Source: Bryobacterales bacterium (lineage in GTDB: Bacteria > Acidobacteriota > Terriglobia > Bryobacterales > Bryobacteraceae). From it: a stretch of DNA of 64,000 nucleotides. Made by a program: the position numbers and the translations under genes. Shown here piece after piece: positions 1-8,289 of the stretch (positions within the stretch are counted from its first letter, which is position 1; every line of letters begins with the position of its first letter). The stretch covers positions 1 to 64,000 of the forward strand of contig PMSX01000137.1 of NCBI GenBank assembly GCA_003167495.1, written 5' to 3'. The notes beneath the pieces are model-generated. The model was not told where the DNA came from. It saw only the letters and a list, made by a program, of their open reading frames with translations, and did not search any database.

Positions 1-1
1 C

Positions 2-493
2 CGCCAAGCCAATTTTGACCCCGACGGCCGGACGGTCGTCGAAGTTCCGGTCGATCTGGACTCCTCCTTCGAGTTTCGCACGACAACTTACATGAGCCGT
101 CAATTGCATCGTTGGGGAAAGCTACCGATCCTCCTGCTGCAATCGCTCGACTTGCGTAAACAGCGCTATGCGTTTATCGGAACAGACGACTGGTCGATGC
201 ATCCGATGATCCGGCCGGGCTCGTTTGTACAGATCGATGAAACCAAACGCCAAATCAAACGCGATAGCTGGGTGCACGACTATGAAAGGCCGATTTATTT
301 CCTCGAACATCGCCGGGGCTTTCGCTGCGGCTGGTGCACTCTTAGCGAACACTGGCTCATTGTGCAATCACATCCCGCGTCGGCGGTGCCTCCGGAAATT
401 TTCAAGTATCCGGGAGACGTGGATGTAATCGGACAAGTTGTCGGGGTTGCTATGCGACTTGATCCGGAGAAGCGACGCCGTAGAGGTTCTTAA
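2..493 (+). CDS. Transcriptional regulator with S24/LexA-like C-terminal domain (5' end outside window)
   Basis: The frame is open from the left edge, so this is the C-terminal part of a longer protein. The segment SMHPMIRPGSFVQIDE resembles the start of the S24/LexA-like fold found in XRE-type regulators, where a small residue at this position may or may not be catalytic. It is followed by a beta-rich tail ending GQVVGVAMRL. Such acidobacterial proteins normally carry an N-terminal helix-turn-helix, which is outside the window. The 3' end overlaps the convergent gene at 450-911 by 44 nt. An internal ATG at 92 exists, but the family resemblance and open frame argue for a start further upstream. 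Confidence 0.7.
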   Translation, partial: RQANFDPDGRTVVEVPVDLDSSFEFRTTTYMSRQLHRWGKLPILLLQSLDLRKQRYAFIGTDDWSMHPMIRPGSFVQIDETKRQIKRDSWVHDYERPIYFLEHRRGFRCGWCTLSEHWLIVQSHPASAVPPEIFKYPGDVDVIGQVVGVAMRLDPEKRRRRGS

Positions 494-911
494 GTAACCC
501 GAGGATCGCTTCAAAATCGGAAATATGCCTCTGCCGCTCGGGGCCTTGAAAAGAAGCGGGCACTAAATTCTTGTAGGGCTCGAGCCGCAACCAACAGTCC
601 ACTAAAAGCCGCCGGTCGCCTTGGTCCAGAGTCACGATGTACAACTCGATATCCGCCTTTTTTCGCTCGAGCGACAGGCCAATCCAATCGCGAAATATTG
701 TTTCGTGAATTCTTTTTAAATTCCGGCTCACCATCAGGTTGGTAGGTGTACCGGGGGAACAGCCGTAGTGTTCGTAGCGCCCGTTGTCCGAGTTCCGCAA
801 ACCTGCAAGATATACCAGTCTGCCGTAAAAAGTTTCGATCCGCGATAGGTCACGAATCCACAGCGCGTCGCTTCCATCCGTCTCGGTCGCGATATGGCGT
901 TCGCTCAACAT
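450..911 (-). CDS. Conserved hypothetical protein, 153 aa
   Basis: A soluble 153-residue protein beginning ATG at 911, with no signal peptide or membrane segment visible. It is rich in aromatic and charged residues (ERHIATETDG near the start, WLRLEPYKNL near residue 107) and matches no family I recognise. It converges on the regulator at 2-493 and overlaps its 3' end. A gap of about 180 nt separates it from the divergent secreted peptide gene at 1095. Reading frame and composition look genuine, but function is unknown. Confidence 0.6.
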   Translation of the reverse strand: MLSERHIATETDGSDALWIRDLSRIETFYGRLVYLAGLRNSDNGRYEHYGCSPGTPTNLMVSRNLKRIHETIFRDWIGLSLERKKADIELYIVTLDQGDRRLLVDCWLRLEPYKNLVPASFQGPERQRHISDFEAILGLLKNLYGVASPDQVA

Positions 912-1094
912 TTTGCCTGTTACCTAAATGATACACCGAACACAACTCCGCGCAAGAGCCAACGGTACTGTTCGCTTAGTCACGTTCTGCCGCCGGAAAA
1001 CGTCACGATTTATCTCACTTAAACCTAAGTACCGGGCTATCGTAATCCTTCGGTGCCGTTAAAACGAAGTAGGAAAAACCAAAGAGGAATCTCC

Positions 1095-1286
1095 ATGAAA
1101 AAAGTATTTTGCATGTCTTTTTTGTTATTTGCAACAACATTGTCTTTCTCAGCCACCACAGCAAAAACGGATAAACTCGTCAACAAGGGCAGCGAAATCA
1201 CGCTTCCGACCTTGCCGAGCGATATGCCCGTTCCGGAGCCTGGTTGCAAGAATCCTCCCGGCGACTGCCCTGGCGATCCTAAATAG
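1095..1286 (+). CDS. Small secreted peptide, 63 aa, C-terminal CxxPPGDC motif
   Basis: The ATG at 1095 is preceded by AAAGAGG about 7 nt upstream, and an in-frame upstream ATG at 1053 lacks a site. Residues 1-22 form a typical signal peptide (MKKVFCMSFLLFATTLSFSA). The predicted mature part is only about 40 residues, acidic to neutral and proline-rich, ending CKNPPGDCPGDPK with two cysteines five residues apart. It lies about 100 nt ahead of a seven-helix membrane protein in the same direction. No processing protease or ABC exporter is next to it, so a signalling or bacteriocin role would be speculation. Confidence 0.6.
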   Translation: MKKVFCMSFLLFATTLSFSATTAKTDKLVNKGSEITLPTLPSDMPVPEPGCKNPPGDCPGDPK

Positions 1287-1384
1287 CTACGAGCAGGTTT
1301 TTCGTTTTTCCATTTATCGCCGCCTTGCCCTGCTGCTCGATCTGCCGTAGTATTGCTATAGAGTACGTCTAAAGTGAGCAGTTC

Positions 1385-2197
1385 ATGAACTGGTGGAGGA
1401 ATGCGGCCCAATACGCGACCGAAGCGCTCGCGGTTGTTCTTATTTTCCGCCTGCTCTGGCTGCGGGACCGGCGCAACGTCGTCTACTCCGTCTTTGTTGG
1501 GTTTCTTGCGGTTCAGTTGATGGGAGCTCCGGCTTACTTCGCCTGTCATCTTTGGGGCCAGGGTAAGATCGACTACCGCATCGTGTGGATGTTTTTCACG
1601 ACGGCCTTGGACTTATTCTCTTTGTGGCTGGTCTATTCGCTAGCTAGAGCAGTGTTGGCGGAACTTCCGGGGATTTTGCGCTTTTCGCGCATTCTGCTTT
1701 ACATCATCTTTCCGCTTTCGATTGTTATCGCTTTTTCTACGGCCCCGGGTGAGTACTGGTTGACCCGAGCTAAGAATTTTCACGCTGTGGTGGATCGCCT
1801 GATGTTCCTCTGTATGGTGACGGACAGGGGCGTTTCGATGGCGTCGGTGTTAATTCTGATTGCGATTTTGGCGTTTATCCTCTGGTTTCCGGTGAAAATG
1901 TCGAGAAATCTGGCGATTTTTAGTGTGGGGCTTGTCGTCTATTTCGGCTCCAAGACCGGACTCGAACTGCTGATGATTTACTCGGCGCTAGACGCCCGGA
2001 CGACCGCGAGTCTCAGTACGAGCGTCAGTATTGTGCTTATATCGTGTTTCGTATACTGGATCGTATTCATAGATCCTAAAGGACAAACCGCTCAGGTACG
2101 TTTGGGCCACGGATGGCGATTGAAGGAACAAGACAAGCTTCTCGGACAGCTTGAATCGATCAATGGCGTGCTGATGCGCACTTCGCAGCGGATCTAA
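1385..2197 (+). CDS. Seven-helix integral membrane protein of unknown function
   Basis: The protein has 270 residues and about seven hydrophobic helices, at roughly 12-30, 34-52, 62-84, 95-115, 150-168, 175-193 and 205-225. A basic cytoplasmic tail follows, ending LKEQDKLLGQLESINGVLM, which could form a short helix. Proteins of this size and topology recur as unnamed families in acidobacterial genomes. I see no catalytic or transport motif. It is followed after about 110 nt by another gene of unknown function on the same strand. Confidence 0.65.
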   Translation: MNWWRNAAQYATEALAVVLIFRLLWLRDRRNVVYSVFVGFLAVQLMGAPAYFACHLWGQGKIDYRIVWMFFTTALDLFSLWLVYSLARAVLAELPGILRFSRILLYIIFPLSIVIAFSTAPGEYWLTRAKNFHAVVDRLMFLCMVTDRGVSMASVLILIAILAFILWFPVKMSRNLAIFSVGLVVYFGSKTGLELLMIYSALDARTTASLSTSVSIVLISCFVYWIVFIDPKGQTAQVRLGHGWRLKEQDKLLGQLESINGVLMRTSQRI

Positions 2198-2258
2198 TTG
2201 TGAAGTAAAATAAATCTGTGCGCCCCCAGTTAGCGGTGAGAATTTTTCCACTTGAGCC

Positions 2259-2287
2259 TTGAAACAGTCCTAGTATTCTTGTACTGT
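2259..2287 (+). promoter_or_regulatory. Sigma-70 type promoter upstream of 2310 gene
   Basis: TTGAAA (2259-2264), a 17-nt spacer, then TACTGT (2282-2287). The predicted transcription start near 2294 lies downstream of the GTG at 2289, which argues that translation starts at TTG 2310 or 2304 instead. Confidence 0.4.
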
Positions 2288-2309
2288 AGTGGTACGGAGA
2301 ATTTTGGAT

Positions 2310-2828
2310 TTGAGTGTCCCGTTGGTCATAGCCCCGATAGTCTTGTTCATTGCCGTGCTGGTGTTTGCGATACCGGTGTTGTTCCGGTTGCTGCGCCAGT
2401 GCCATTTAGCCGACATCACCCCGGAATGGCTGGAAGCTTTTACGCCTGCTACGTATCGGCCCATGGAGCTGCTGTTGGCCGAGGAAGATTTCAGCTTCCT
2501 GTTGCGCCAGCCCGGATTCGAATCGTCGATCGGTAAAAAGCTTCGCCAGGACCGTGTAAGGATATTCCGCCAGTATTTGCACCGCCTGATCTCAGATTTC
2601 AACCGTCTGCACTTGTATGCTCGCTATTTGCTTTCGCGAAGCGAAGAAGACCAATCTGCCATCTTGACTCGCTTAGTGTGGCTGCGCCTGCGTTTTTCGT
2701 TCACAGTACTGCGTCTCGAATTGAGCCTGTGCGTCGCGTACTTTGGTTTTCAGCCGCGTCTTGTGAGCCGGGCCATTGCTCAATTGGACGAAATGAGCAC
2801 CTGCTTGTCTGCCCTTTCCGCCGCCTAG
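2310..2828 (+). CDS. Membrane-anchored hypothetical protein
   Basis: One strong N-terminal membrane helix (SVPLVIAPIVLFIAVLVFAI) is followed by a basic, largely helical cytoplasmic domain of about 145 residues. I prefer TTG 2310 as start because CGGAGA lies 9 nt upstream and the candidate promoter would exclude the GTG at 2289, though TTG 2304 is also possible. The C-terminal helix region (LRLRFSFTVLRLELSLCVAYF) may be a second hydrophobic segment. Its function is unknown. It converges with the SprT-like gene, 11 nt away. Confidence 0.6.
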   Translation: MSVPLVIAPIVLFIAVLVFAIPVLFRLLRQCHLADITPEWLEAFTPATYRPMELLLAEEDFSFLLRQPGFESSIGKKLRQDRVRIFRQYLHRLISDFNRLHLYARYLLSRSEEDQSAILTRLVWLRLRFSFTVLRLELSLCVAYFGFQPRLVSRAIAQLDEMSTCLSALSAA

Positions 2829-2839
2829 CCAACGTAACG

Positions 2840-3619
2840 TCAGCCGTCGCGCCTTACAAAGCGCTTCAGAGCTTCTTTGGCTTCCGCATACTCCGCAAAC
2901 TGCCGTTCCGCCTGTTTGAAGTCCGGCGTGTGCACACAGCGCCGTCCCCCGCGGCTTTCCGTCGGGTAGCGCAGGTGCAGCATTTCATGAAACATCACAA
3001 ACCTAACCGCGCTTTCCGGCGCGTCGGCGGAATCAAGAGAACGGCTTAATACGATCACATGGTGGCTTGGGTCATAATGGCCCAGAATCGTTCTCGACGC
3101 TCTTAAACTCCAGCCCAGCGCCGGCGCTGCCATCAATCCAGCGAAATACTGCTCATTGAGCGAAGCAAACAGCTGCGCCAAATCGTACACGCTCCCTTTG
3201 GCTCCGCGGTACGCCTTCCGGCCCCGCTCGCGCTTCACCGAATGCAAACTATGCCGGATGTCGGCCCGGTTCAGATAGTGGCGATACTGCGCCATGCAGT
3301 TCTGATCCGGCGGTTTGCCGAAAAGTTTCGCGAGCAGTACACTCGCCAAAGCCTCCTGAATCGGCGCCGGCGCGCTCTGCAATAGATCGCTTATCTCTAC
3401 CAGCAGCTGGCCGTCCTGCAAACTGATACGGCTGTTCGCATTTGCATATTTTTTGTAGCGAACTAGAATTTCGGGAACCGGCGTGCGGGGCCGCACGACT
3501 CGAAAAACGCGCGCGTAAATCTGTTCCACCGTCTCAAAAAACAGCGCCGCCTCAACTTGCATTTTCCCCAAATGTAACATGGAGTTGCGGGATTTGTTTT
3601 CAAGTCCAGACAAATTCAT
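2840..3619 (-). CDS. SprT-like zinc metallopeptidase
   Basis: The zinc-peptidase motif HEMLH lies near residue 211, and a downstream His in VHTPDFKQAE is the likely third ligand, the arrangement of the SprT-like/gluzincin fold. The substrate is unknown. Relatives act on proteins or peptides in the cytoplasm, and no signal sequence is seen. I chose ATG 3619. A TTG at 3637 would extend the protein by six residues and overlap the divergent fabH start, and ATG 3580 is also possible. Sharing the start region with fabH means the two genes must have overlapping control sequences. Confidence 0.75.
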   Translation of the reverse strand: MNLSGLENKSRNSMLHLGKMQVEAALFFETVEQIYARVFRVVRPRTPVPEILVRYKKYANANSRISLQDGQLLVEISDLLQSAPAPIQEALASVLLAKLFGKPPDQNCMAQYRHYLNRADIRHSLHSVKRERGRKAYRGAKGSVYDLAQLFASLNEQYFAGLMAAPALGWSLRASRTILGHYDPSHHVIVLSRSLDSADAPESAVRFVMFHEMLHLRYPTESRGGRRCVHTPDFKQAERQFAEYAEAKEALKRFVRRDG

Positions 3620-3630
3620 TTGAGGGATCT

Positions 3631-4626
3631 TTGCCAACCGCCAAAATAAGCGCCTTGGGCACCTATGTGCCCCCCGGAGTTTTAACCAATGAGCAACTGT
3701 CGCAAATGGTGGAAACCAGCGACACCTGGATTCGGGAGCGGACCGGCATCAGCGAGCGCCACATTGCCGATTCGTCGATTGCCACCTCGGACATGGCGAT
3801 CGCCGCTGCTAAGATCGCCCTTGCTCAACGAGGCATCGAGCCTTCGGAAGTGGGCGTCATCATTCTTTGTTCCGTGACGCCGGACAATATGTTTCCCTCG
3901 AGCGCCTGCATCGTCCAGCACGCCTTAGGTGCGACCGGCGCGTGGGGTTTCGATCTCGCGGCCGCCTGTTCGGGTTTCCTATATGGCCTCACGGTTGGCG
4001 CTCAACTTGTCAGCTGCGGAGGGCACCGCTACGTGCTCGTCCTGGGCGCTGACACGATGTCACGCATCATTGATTACACCGACCGGGCCACTTGCATCCT
4101 CTTCGGCGACGGTGGCGGAGCGTTCCTCCTCGAACCGTCGGCAGACGCCGCAACCGAAGGCGGCTATATCGGGCACTTGAATGAAATTGACGGTTCTGGC
4201 GCGCCCTTCCTGAACATGCCCGCTGGTGGAAGCCGCTTACCCGCCAGCACCGAGACTGTGGCAAAACGCCAGCACTACGTGAAACAGCAAGGCCAGCAGG
4301 TCTTCAAATACGCAGTCAAGAAAATGGCCGATCTGTCCGAAGCGCTTCTTAAGAAACACGGCATTTGCCCGGCAGACGTGAAGCTGTTGATACCTCATCA
4401 AGCAAACCGCCGGATCATCACCGCAACCGCCGAGCGTTTAGGAATGCCGCTCGATCGCGTGGTGATCAACCTCGACAAATTTGGCAACACTACCGCCGCC
4501 ACCATTCCGTTGGCGACTAATGATGCCATTGCCGAAGGAAGGCTCAAGAAAGGTGATCTGGTTTTATTCGCCGCAGTGGGAGCAGGCTACACTGCAGGCG
4601 CTAGTTTGTGGCGCTGGGCGTTCTAG
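3631..4626 (+). CDS. fabH: Beta-ketoacyl-ACP synthase III (FabH)
   Basis: This enzyme starts fatty acid synthesis by condensing an acyl-CoA with malonyl-ACP. The triad is visible: Cys113 in AAACSGF, His256 in IPHQANRR and Asn286 in FGNTTAA. The protein has 331 residues, the normal FabH length. Translation most likely starts at TTG 3631 just after GAGGG (3622-3626), giving MPTAKISALGTYVPP. The open frame upstream of it reads through the opposite-strand SprT gene and is not conserved. The 3' end overlaps the convergent transglycosylase by 26 nt. It stands apart from other fab genes. Confidence 0.92.
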   Translation: MPTAKISALGTYVPPGVLTNEQLSQMVETSDTWIRERTGISERHIADSSIATSDMAIAAAKIALAQRGIEPSEVGVIILCSVTPDNMFPSSACIVQHALGATGAWGFDLAAACSGFLYGLTVGAQLVSCGGHRYVLVLGADTMSRIIDYTDRATCILFGDGGGAFLLEPSADAATEGGYIGHLNEIDGSGAPFLNMPAGGSRLPASTETVAKRQHYVKQQGQQVFKYAVKKMADLSEALLKKHGICPADVKLLIPHQANRRIITATAERLGMPLDRVVINLDKFGNTTAATIPLATNDAIAEGRLKKGDLVLFAAVGAGYTAGASLWRWAF

Positions 4627-5284
4627 CAGCGTCAGCTTTGGGCTTGTTGTTCGCATCCTGCAGTTTCTTATATTCCTGCAAAACCCGAATGATATATTTG
4701 TGCGTTTCCAGAAACGGCGGGACGCCATTATATTTTTGAACGGCCCCCGGACCCGCATTATACGCAGCCAGCGCCAGCGCGGCGTCGCCGTTGTAGCGCA
4801 ACAATAACTCGCGCAGAAACTTGGCGCCACCCAAAATGTTGTCTTCCGCGTTATGCGCGTCGACACCGAGCAGGGCCGCCGTCCCGGGCATCAACTGCAT
4901 CAAGCCAATGGCCCCTTTGTTTGAAACAGCATCTTGCCGCAAGTTCGATTCAATGCGCGCGACACTCCGCACAAACTCGGGCTCAAGTCCTTGCCGCAGC
5001 GCCGCCTGCACCAGCATTTCATCAAACGAAGCAGTGGAATCCACGGTCTTCACGAGCGGGTTGTCGCCCGGAAGATCCGGCAAAATAGTGATTTCCGAAA
5101 TCTGATTGGACGGAAACTCCATGGTGCCCCCGCCCGTCCGCAGCACGTAAATGCCGCCACGCTGGGTGTGCGAGTCGGCTGTCAGGCAAAAACCCGTGTT
5201 CAGGCAGACCGATTCGCGCCCCAACAACGGCACCGCGAACAAAGCGGCCACCACTATACCCGAGATGGGATTCTTATTCAGCAT
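4601..5284 (-). CDS. Lytic transglycosylase, SLT domain (C-terminal), exported
   Basis: It cleaves the glycan strand of peptidoglycan with formation of a 1,6-anhydro end. Residues 1-25 form a signal peptide. A linker with a cysteine pair and a beta-rich stretch follows, then the SLT domain from about residue 85. The catalytic Glu is Glu112 in ARIESNLRQ, followed by the hallmark GAIGLMQLMPGTA and AYNAGPGAV. Length (227 aa) fits small Slt/MltC-like enzymes. The gene follows a small unknown gene by 12 nt, so they are probably co-transcribed. Confidence 0.88.
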   Translation of the reverse strand: MLNKNPISGIVVAALFAVPLLGRESVCLNTGFCLTADSHTQRGGIYVLRTGGGTMEFPSNQISEITILPDLPGDNPLVKTVDSTASFDEMLVQAALRQGLEPEFVRSVARIESNLRQDAVSNKGAIGLMQLMPGTAALLGVDAHNAEDNILGGAKFLRELLLRYNGDAALALAAYNAGPGAVQKYNGVPPFLETHKYIIRVLQEYKKLQDANNKPKADAARTPSATN

Positions 5285-5296
5285 TTGCGTCGCGCA

Positions 5297-5545
5297 CTAA
5301 TTCGACCGGGAAGAAACAACCTCTTCCGCAGCCGCTAAAACTTCTTCCTGCGGCTTTTCCAGAAGCTCGAAATCCTGCTCCAGACAAGCGATGGATGCCA
5401 GCGTCCTGAGTGCCCCTTCTGTAATTCTACTTCCCTGGCCGTAACGTGTCCTAAACAGATCAGATACATCCTGCAACTGTTTCTTGATACCCGAAAGATA
5501 CCGTGCTATGGCAGCATGCTCGTTCTGGCTCAACGGAGACTGCAC
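5297..5545 (-). CDS. Small hypothetical protein, 82 aa
   Basis: A helical, charged cytoplasmic protein with GTG start at 5545, ending 12 nt before the transglycosylase. The first 35 residues (LSQNEHAAIARYL, GIKKQLQDVSDLF) look like two amphipathic helices, and the tail is Glu-rich (EKPQEEVLAAAEEVV). There is no recognisable domain. The spacing suggests one transcript with the transglycosylase. Confidence 0.55.
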   Translation of the reverse strand: MQSPLSQNEHAAIARYLSGIKKQLQDVSDLFRTRYGQGSRITEGALRTLASIACLEQDFELLEKPQEEVLAAAEEVVSSRSN

Positions 5546-5596
5546 GTTTTTATTGTCCCATAAATCCGGATCTTGCTGGGCGGTGTCTTCGAGACT

Positions 5597-5761
5597 TCAC
5601 GCGGCCGTATTGATTTCGATGGTGCCCGCGAAGCTGGCGGCCTCTTGAATCAATTACCCAACTTCTTCGCGTGAATCGCCGAGACTGATTACGCCCGGCA
5701 GGTCGGCAACGTATACTCCCCAGGTTTCCGTACCCTTTTCGTAGATCACCGTGTATATCAT
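5597..5761 (-). pseudogene. hicB: HicB-family antitoxin relic with internal stop
   Basis: From ATG 5761, behind a perfect AGGAGG site, the minus strand encodes MIYTVIYEKG...WGVYVADLPG...GDSREEVG, the beta-strand core of HicB/UPF0150 antitoxins. It then meets TAA at 5654-5656. The same frame resumes with LIQEAASFAG, the expected next helix, and ends at TGA 5597-5599. The total is about 54 codons, shorter than a full HicB with its DNA-binding tail. No hicA toxin gene lies on either side. This is therefore an orphan, probably inactive remnant, though the pristine ribosome site could still yield a 35-residue fragment. Confidence 0.7.
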
Positions 5762-5864
5762 TCGATCCTCCTGTTTTGTTTCACTAACTTCATGGTAATG
5801 TGTCTGGTTGCGCATCGTCGCTTTCCCAGACTACAAATCCCATCCTGAGAGGATGTCAGTACAT

Positions 5865-7727
5865 ATGTCCCGCGTTTCATTCCTCGCAAATCTTGTCGTA
5901 TTCGCCGCACTTGCACAAACGCACAACGACTGGCCCACTTACGGACACGATCCGGCCGGTACTCGCTATTCCCCTCTCGCTCAAATCAACGCGCGCAATG
6001 TCACTACCCTCAGGCGAGCCTGGACTTTTCATATGTCACCTGATTCCGCTGCTCGCTTACCCGTTGCGCGAGTTGGCGAAGCGACTCCGTTAGTGGTAAA
6101 CGGAAAGCTGTTCCTTACTACCCCCTACAACCAAGTCGTCGCGCTGGAGCCAGAAACCGGCAAACTCCTTTGGTCTTATGCGCTGCCAAGCGGAGGCAAC
6201 CCCGCGGTTCGCGGTTTGGAGTACTACCCCGGCGACCAGCGATCTCCTCCGCAAATCGTCTTCGGCACCTCCGACGCCAAGCTCATCTCCCTCAACGTAA
6301 ACACCGGTAAACCCGTTCCCGGGTTTGGCGACGAAGGTTTAGTCGATCTCAAACAGGGCGTTCTCAACGGCTTCCCAAAAGCTTTTTATGATCTCTCGTC
6401 CCCGCCCATCATGTACCAGGATTTAGTCATCACTGGCGCCCACACGCAAGAAGCTCCGAGTCTCGGTGCCGCCGGTGACACCCGCGCTTGGGACATCCAC
6501 ACGGGCAAATTGGTCTGGCAGTTTCACTCAGTGCCGCAACCCGGCGAAATCGGCCACGAAACGTGGGAGGGCGATAGTTGGAAAGGTCGCTCAGGCACCA
6601 ATGTTTGGGGCATGATGACTGTCGACGTTCAGCGCGGTCTGGTGTTCATGCCTTTCGGCCAGAGCACTTATGATTACTATGGCGGCGATCGCAAAGGCGC
6701 GAATCTGTTCGGCAATTGTCTGGTTGCATTGGAGGCAAAAACGGGCAAACTGAAATGGTATTTCCAAACAGTTCACCATGATGTTTGGGACTACGACCCC
6801 AGCGCGCCTCCCATCTTGTTCGACGTCACCCGCAACGGCCGGACGATTCCCGCCATCGCTGAGATCGGCAAGACTGCCTTGCTCTACATCCTTGATCGCC
6901 GCACCGGCAGGCCCGTCTACGGTGTGGAAGAACGGCCTGTCCCCGCCAGTGATGTGGAGGGCGAACACAGTTGGCCGACCCAGCCGTTTCCATTGCGGCC
7001 TCCGCCACTTGGGCGCAACAGTTTCAAAGCTGATGAGATTGCTAATGTGACCCCCGATCATCAAGCGTATTGCACTCATCTGCTGGCCAGCGAAGGCGGC
7101 ATGCACAACGCCGGACCCTTCACCCCCTATGGATCTAGCCTGTCAGTCGTTTTCCCCGGCACACTTGGCGGCAACGACTGGAATCCTATGTCATTCGATC
7201 CCCATCTGGGATACCTGTTCGTCAACACGCAAGATCTGGGCAGTATTGGAAAGATCGCGAAAAACAAAGAAGGCTCGCTCACGCCATACTCTCGAACTAG
7301 TCCGTTAGGTGGCGTGGGACGCTTCTGGGATAGAGATAAGGGCTGGCCCTGCCAGCAGCCACCGTGGGGCCGGCTATTTGCCATAAACGTCAACACTGGG
7401 GAAATTGCCTGGCAGAGCGTCCTTGGAGTGACCGATGAACTGCCCGAGGGACACCAAAACACCGGCAGACCGAACATCGGTGGAAGCCTGGCAACAGCAG
7501 GCGGTCTGGTGTTCATCGGAGCTACAACCGACAGCCGCTTCCGCGCTTTTGAATCGAAGACCGGCCGCGAACTCTGGGTCACAAAGTTGGAGGCCAGCGC
7601 CCACTCCGCTCCCATGACCTTTCAAGGCAAAGACGGGAAGCAATACGTGGTCGTCGTCGCCACCGGCGGCGGCTTTCTGGCAGACACTCCCACCTCCGAT
7701 GTAGTCGCAGCTTTCTCTTTGCCGTGA
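5865..7727 (+). CDS. PQQ-dependent dehydrogenase (quinoprotein glucose dehydrogenase family), exported
   Basis: A membrane-linked or periplasmic eight-bladed propeller enzyme that oxidises a sugar or alcohol and passes electrons to quinone or cytochrome. After a signal peptide (residues 1-18, MSRVSFLANLVVFAALAQ) the mature protein opens with DWPTYGHDPAGTRYSPL, typical of the PQQ glucose/quinate dehydrogenase family. It contains HHDVWDYDPSAPP and repeated tryptophan-docking blade ends such as SKTGRELW. At about 620 residues it matches the soluble domain without the N-terminal membrane helices of Gcd. ATG 5865 is chosen because it begins the signal peptide, and ATG 5853 is an alternative. The substrate cannot be read from sequence. 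Confidence 0.88.
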   Translation: MSRVSFLANLVVFAALAQTHNDWPTYGHDPAGTRYSPLAQINARNVTTLRRAWTFHMSPDSAARLPVARVGEATPLVVNGKLFLTTPYNQVVALEPETGKLLWSYALPSGGNPAVRGLEYYPGDQRSPPQIVFGTSDAKLISLNVNTGKPVPGFGDEGLVDLKQGVLNGFPKAFYDLSSPPIMYQDLVITGAHTQEAPSLGAAGDTRAWDIHTGKLVWQFHSVPQPGEIGHETWEGDSWKGRSGTNVWGMMTVDVQRGLVFMPFGQSTYDYYGGDRKGANLFGNCLVALEAKTGKLKWYFQTVHHDVWDYDPSAPPILFDVTRNGRTIPAIAEIGKTALLYILDRRTGRPVYGVEERPVPASDVEGEHSWPTQPFPLRPPPLGRNSFKADEIANVTPDHQAYCTHLLASEGGMHNAGPFTPYGSSLSVVFPGTLGGNDWNPMSFDPHLGYLFVNTQDLGSIGKIAKNKEGSLTPYSRTSPLGGVGRFWDRDKGWPCQQPPWGRLFAINVNTGEIAWQSVLGVTDELPEGHQNTGRPNIGGSLATAGGLVFIGATTDSRFRAFESKTGRELWVTKLEASAHSAPMTFQGKDGKQYVVVVATGGGFLADTPTSDVVAAFSLP

Positions 7728-7770
7728 TCTGGGCTAAACTGACGCTAGATTTCACACTGCGATTACTGAT

Positions 7771-8163
7771 ATGAAAGCCACCATACTCTCAGTCTGTTCC
7801 GACCCTGTGCTCCGCCTGGTCATTCAAGAGACACTCGAAACCGAGGGATATGTAGTACTGTCAGTAGGTGGACTCGGAACGGCAGTAGACCGTTTGCGCG
7901 AGTACAAGCCCGATTTGTTACTCATCAGGCCCTATATCGACAACATGGTTGGGCATGACGCCGCCCGGTATTTGCGCACCAGGAGGCCCGGTATGCGGGT
8001 TCTTATGGTGACCGGCTTACTTGACGACGACCGGCTTCGATATCGCGAAGCCGTGCAGTCAATTGATGTTTTCCCGAAGCCGTACACTGCCGCTGAGCTA
8101 CTTGAGAAGGTGCGCGAAGTGCTTGGAGCGAAGCGCTCGGAATCGCGAGCTGCCGCGAAATAA
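7771..8163 (+). CDS. Degenerate CheY-like receiver protein lacking the phospho-aspartate
   Basis: A stand-alone receiver-fold protein of 130 residues. The switch Thr81 (LMVTG) and Lys103 (FPKPYT) are kept. The phospho-acceptor position reads Arg53 in PDLLLIRPYID, where active receivers have Asp, and the acidic metal-binding pair at the start is reduced to Cys9-Ser10-Asp11. It should therefore not be phosphorylated in the usual way and may act as a phosphorylation-independent partner. No kinase gene is adjacent. It follows the PQQ dehydrogenase by 43 nt and could be co-transcribed with it. Confidence 0.8.
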   Translation: MKATILSVCSDPVLRLVIQETLETEGYVVLSVGGLGTAVDRLREYKPDLLLIRPYIDNMVGHDAARYLRTRRPGMRVLMVTGLLDDDRLRYREAVQSIDVFPKPYTAAELLEKVREVLGAKRSESRAAAK

Positions 8164-8215
8164 ACTTCGTCGATATAGCCATATCTTCCTCAAAGATTGG
8201 CTCGCGCCGCCAAAA

Positions 8216-8236
8216 GCAGATATAACAGCTATCTGC
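8216..8236. repeat. Short inverted repeat upstream of MFS gene
   Basis: GCAGATA (8216-8222) and TATCTGC (8230-8236) form perfect 7-nt arms around a 7-nt centre, in the 126-nt gap between the receiver gene and the MFS gene. It could be an operator or a weak hairpin. No T-tract follows. Confidence 0.35.
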
Positions 8237-8289
8237 AATGTATTGAAACCTGCTATATATACAAACATCCAAAGGGTTGAGGAACAAGA

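Noticed and set aside
1095-1286. Bacteriocin gene
   Set aside because: No leader-processing transporter, immunity protein or modification enzyme next to it; only a Sec-type signal is visible.
1037-1549. 170-aa minus-strand frame opposite the small peptide and the seven-helix gene
   Set aside because: It runs antisense through both plus-strand genes, is rich in low-complexity Asn/Gly/Pro, and has no family resemblance.
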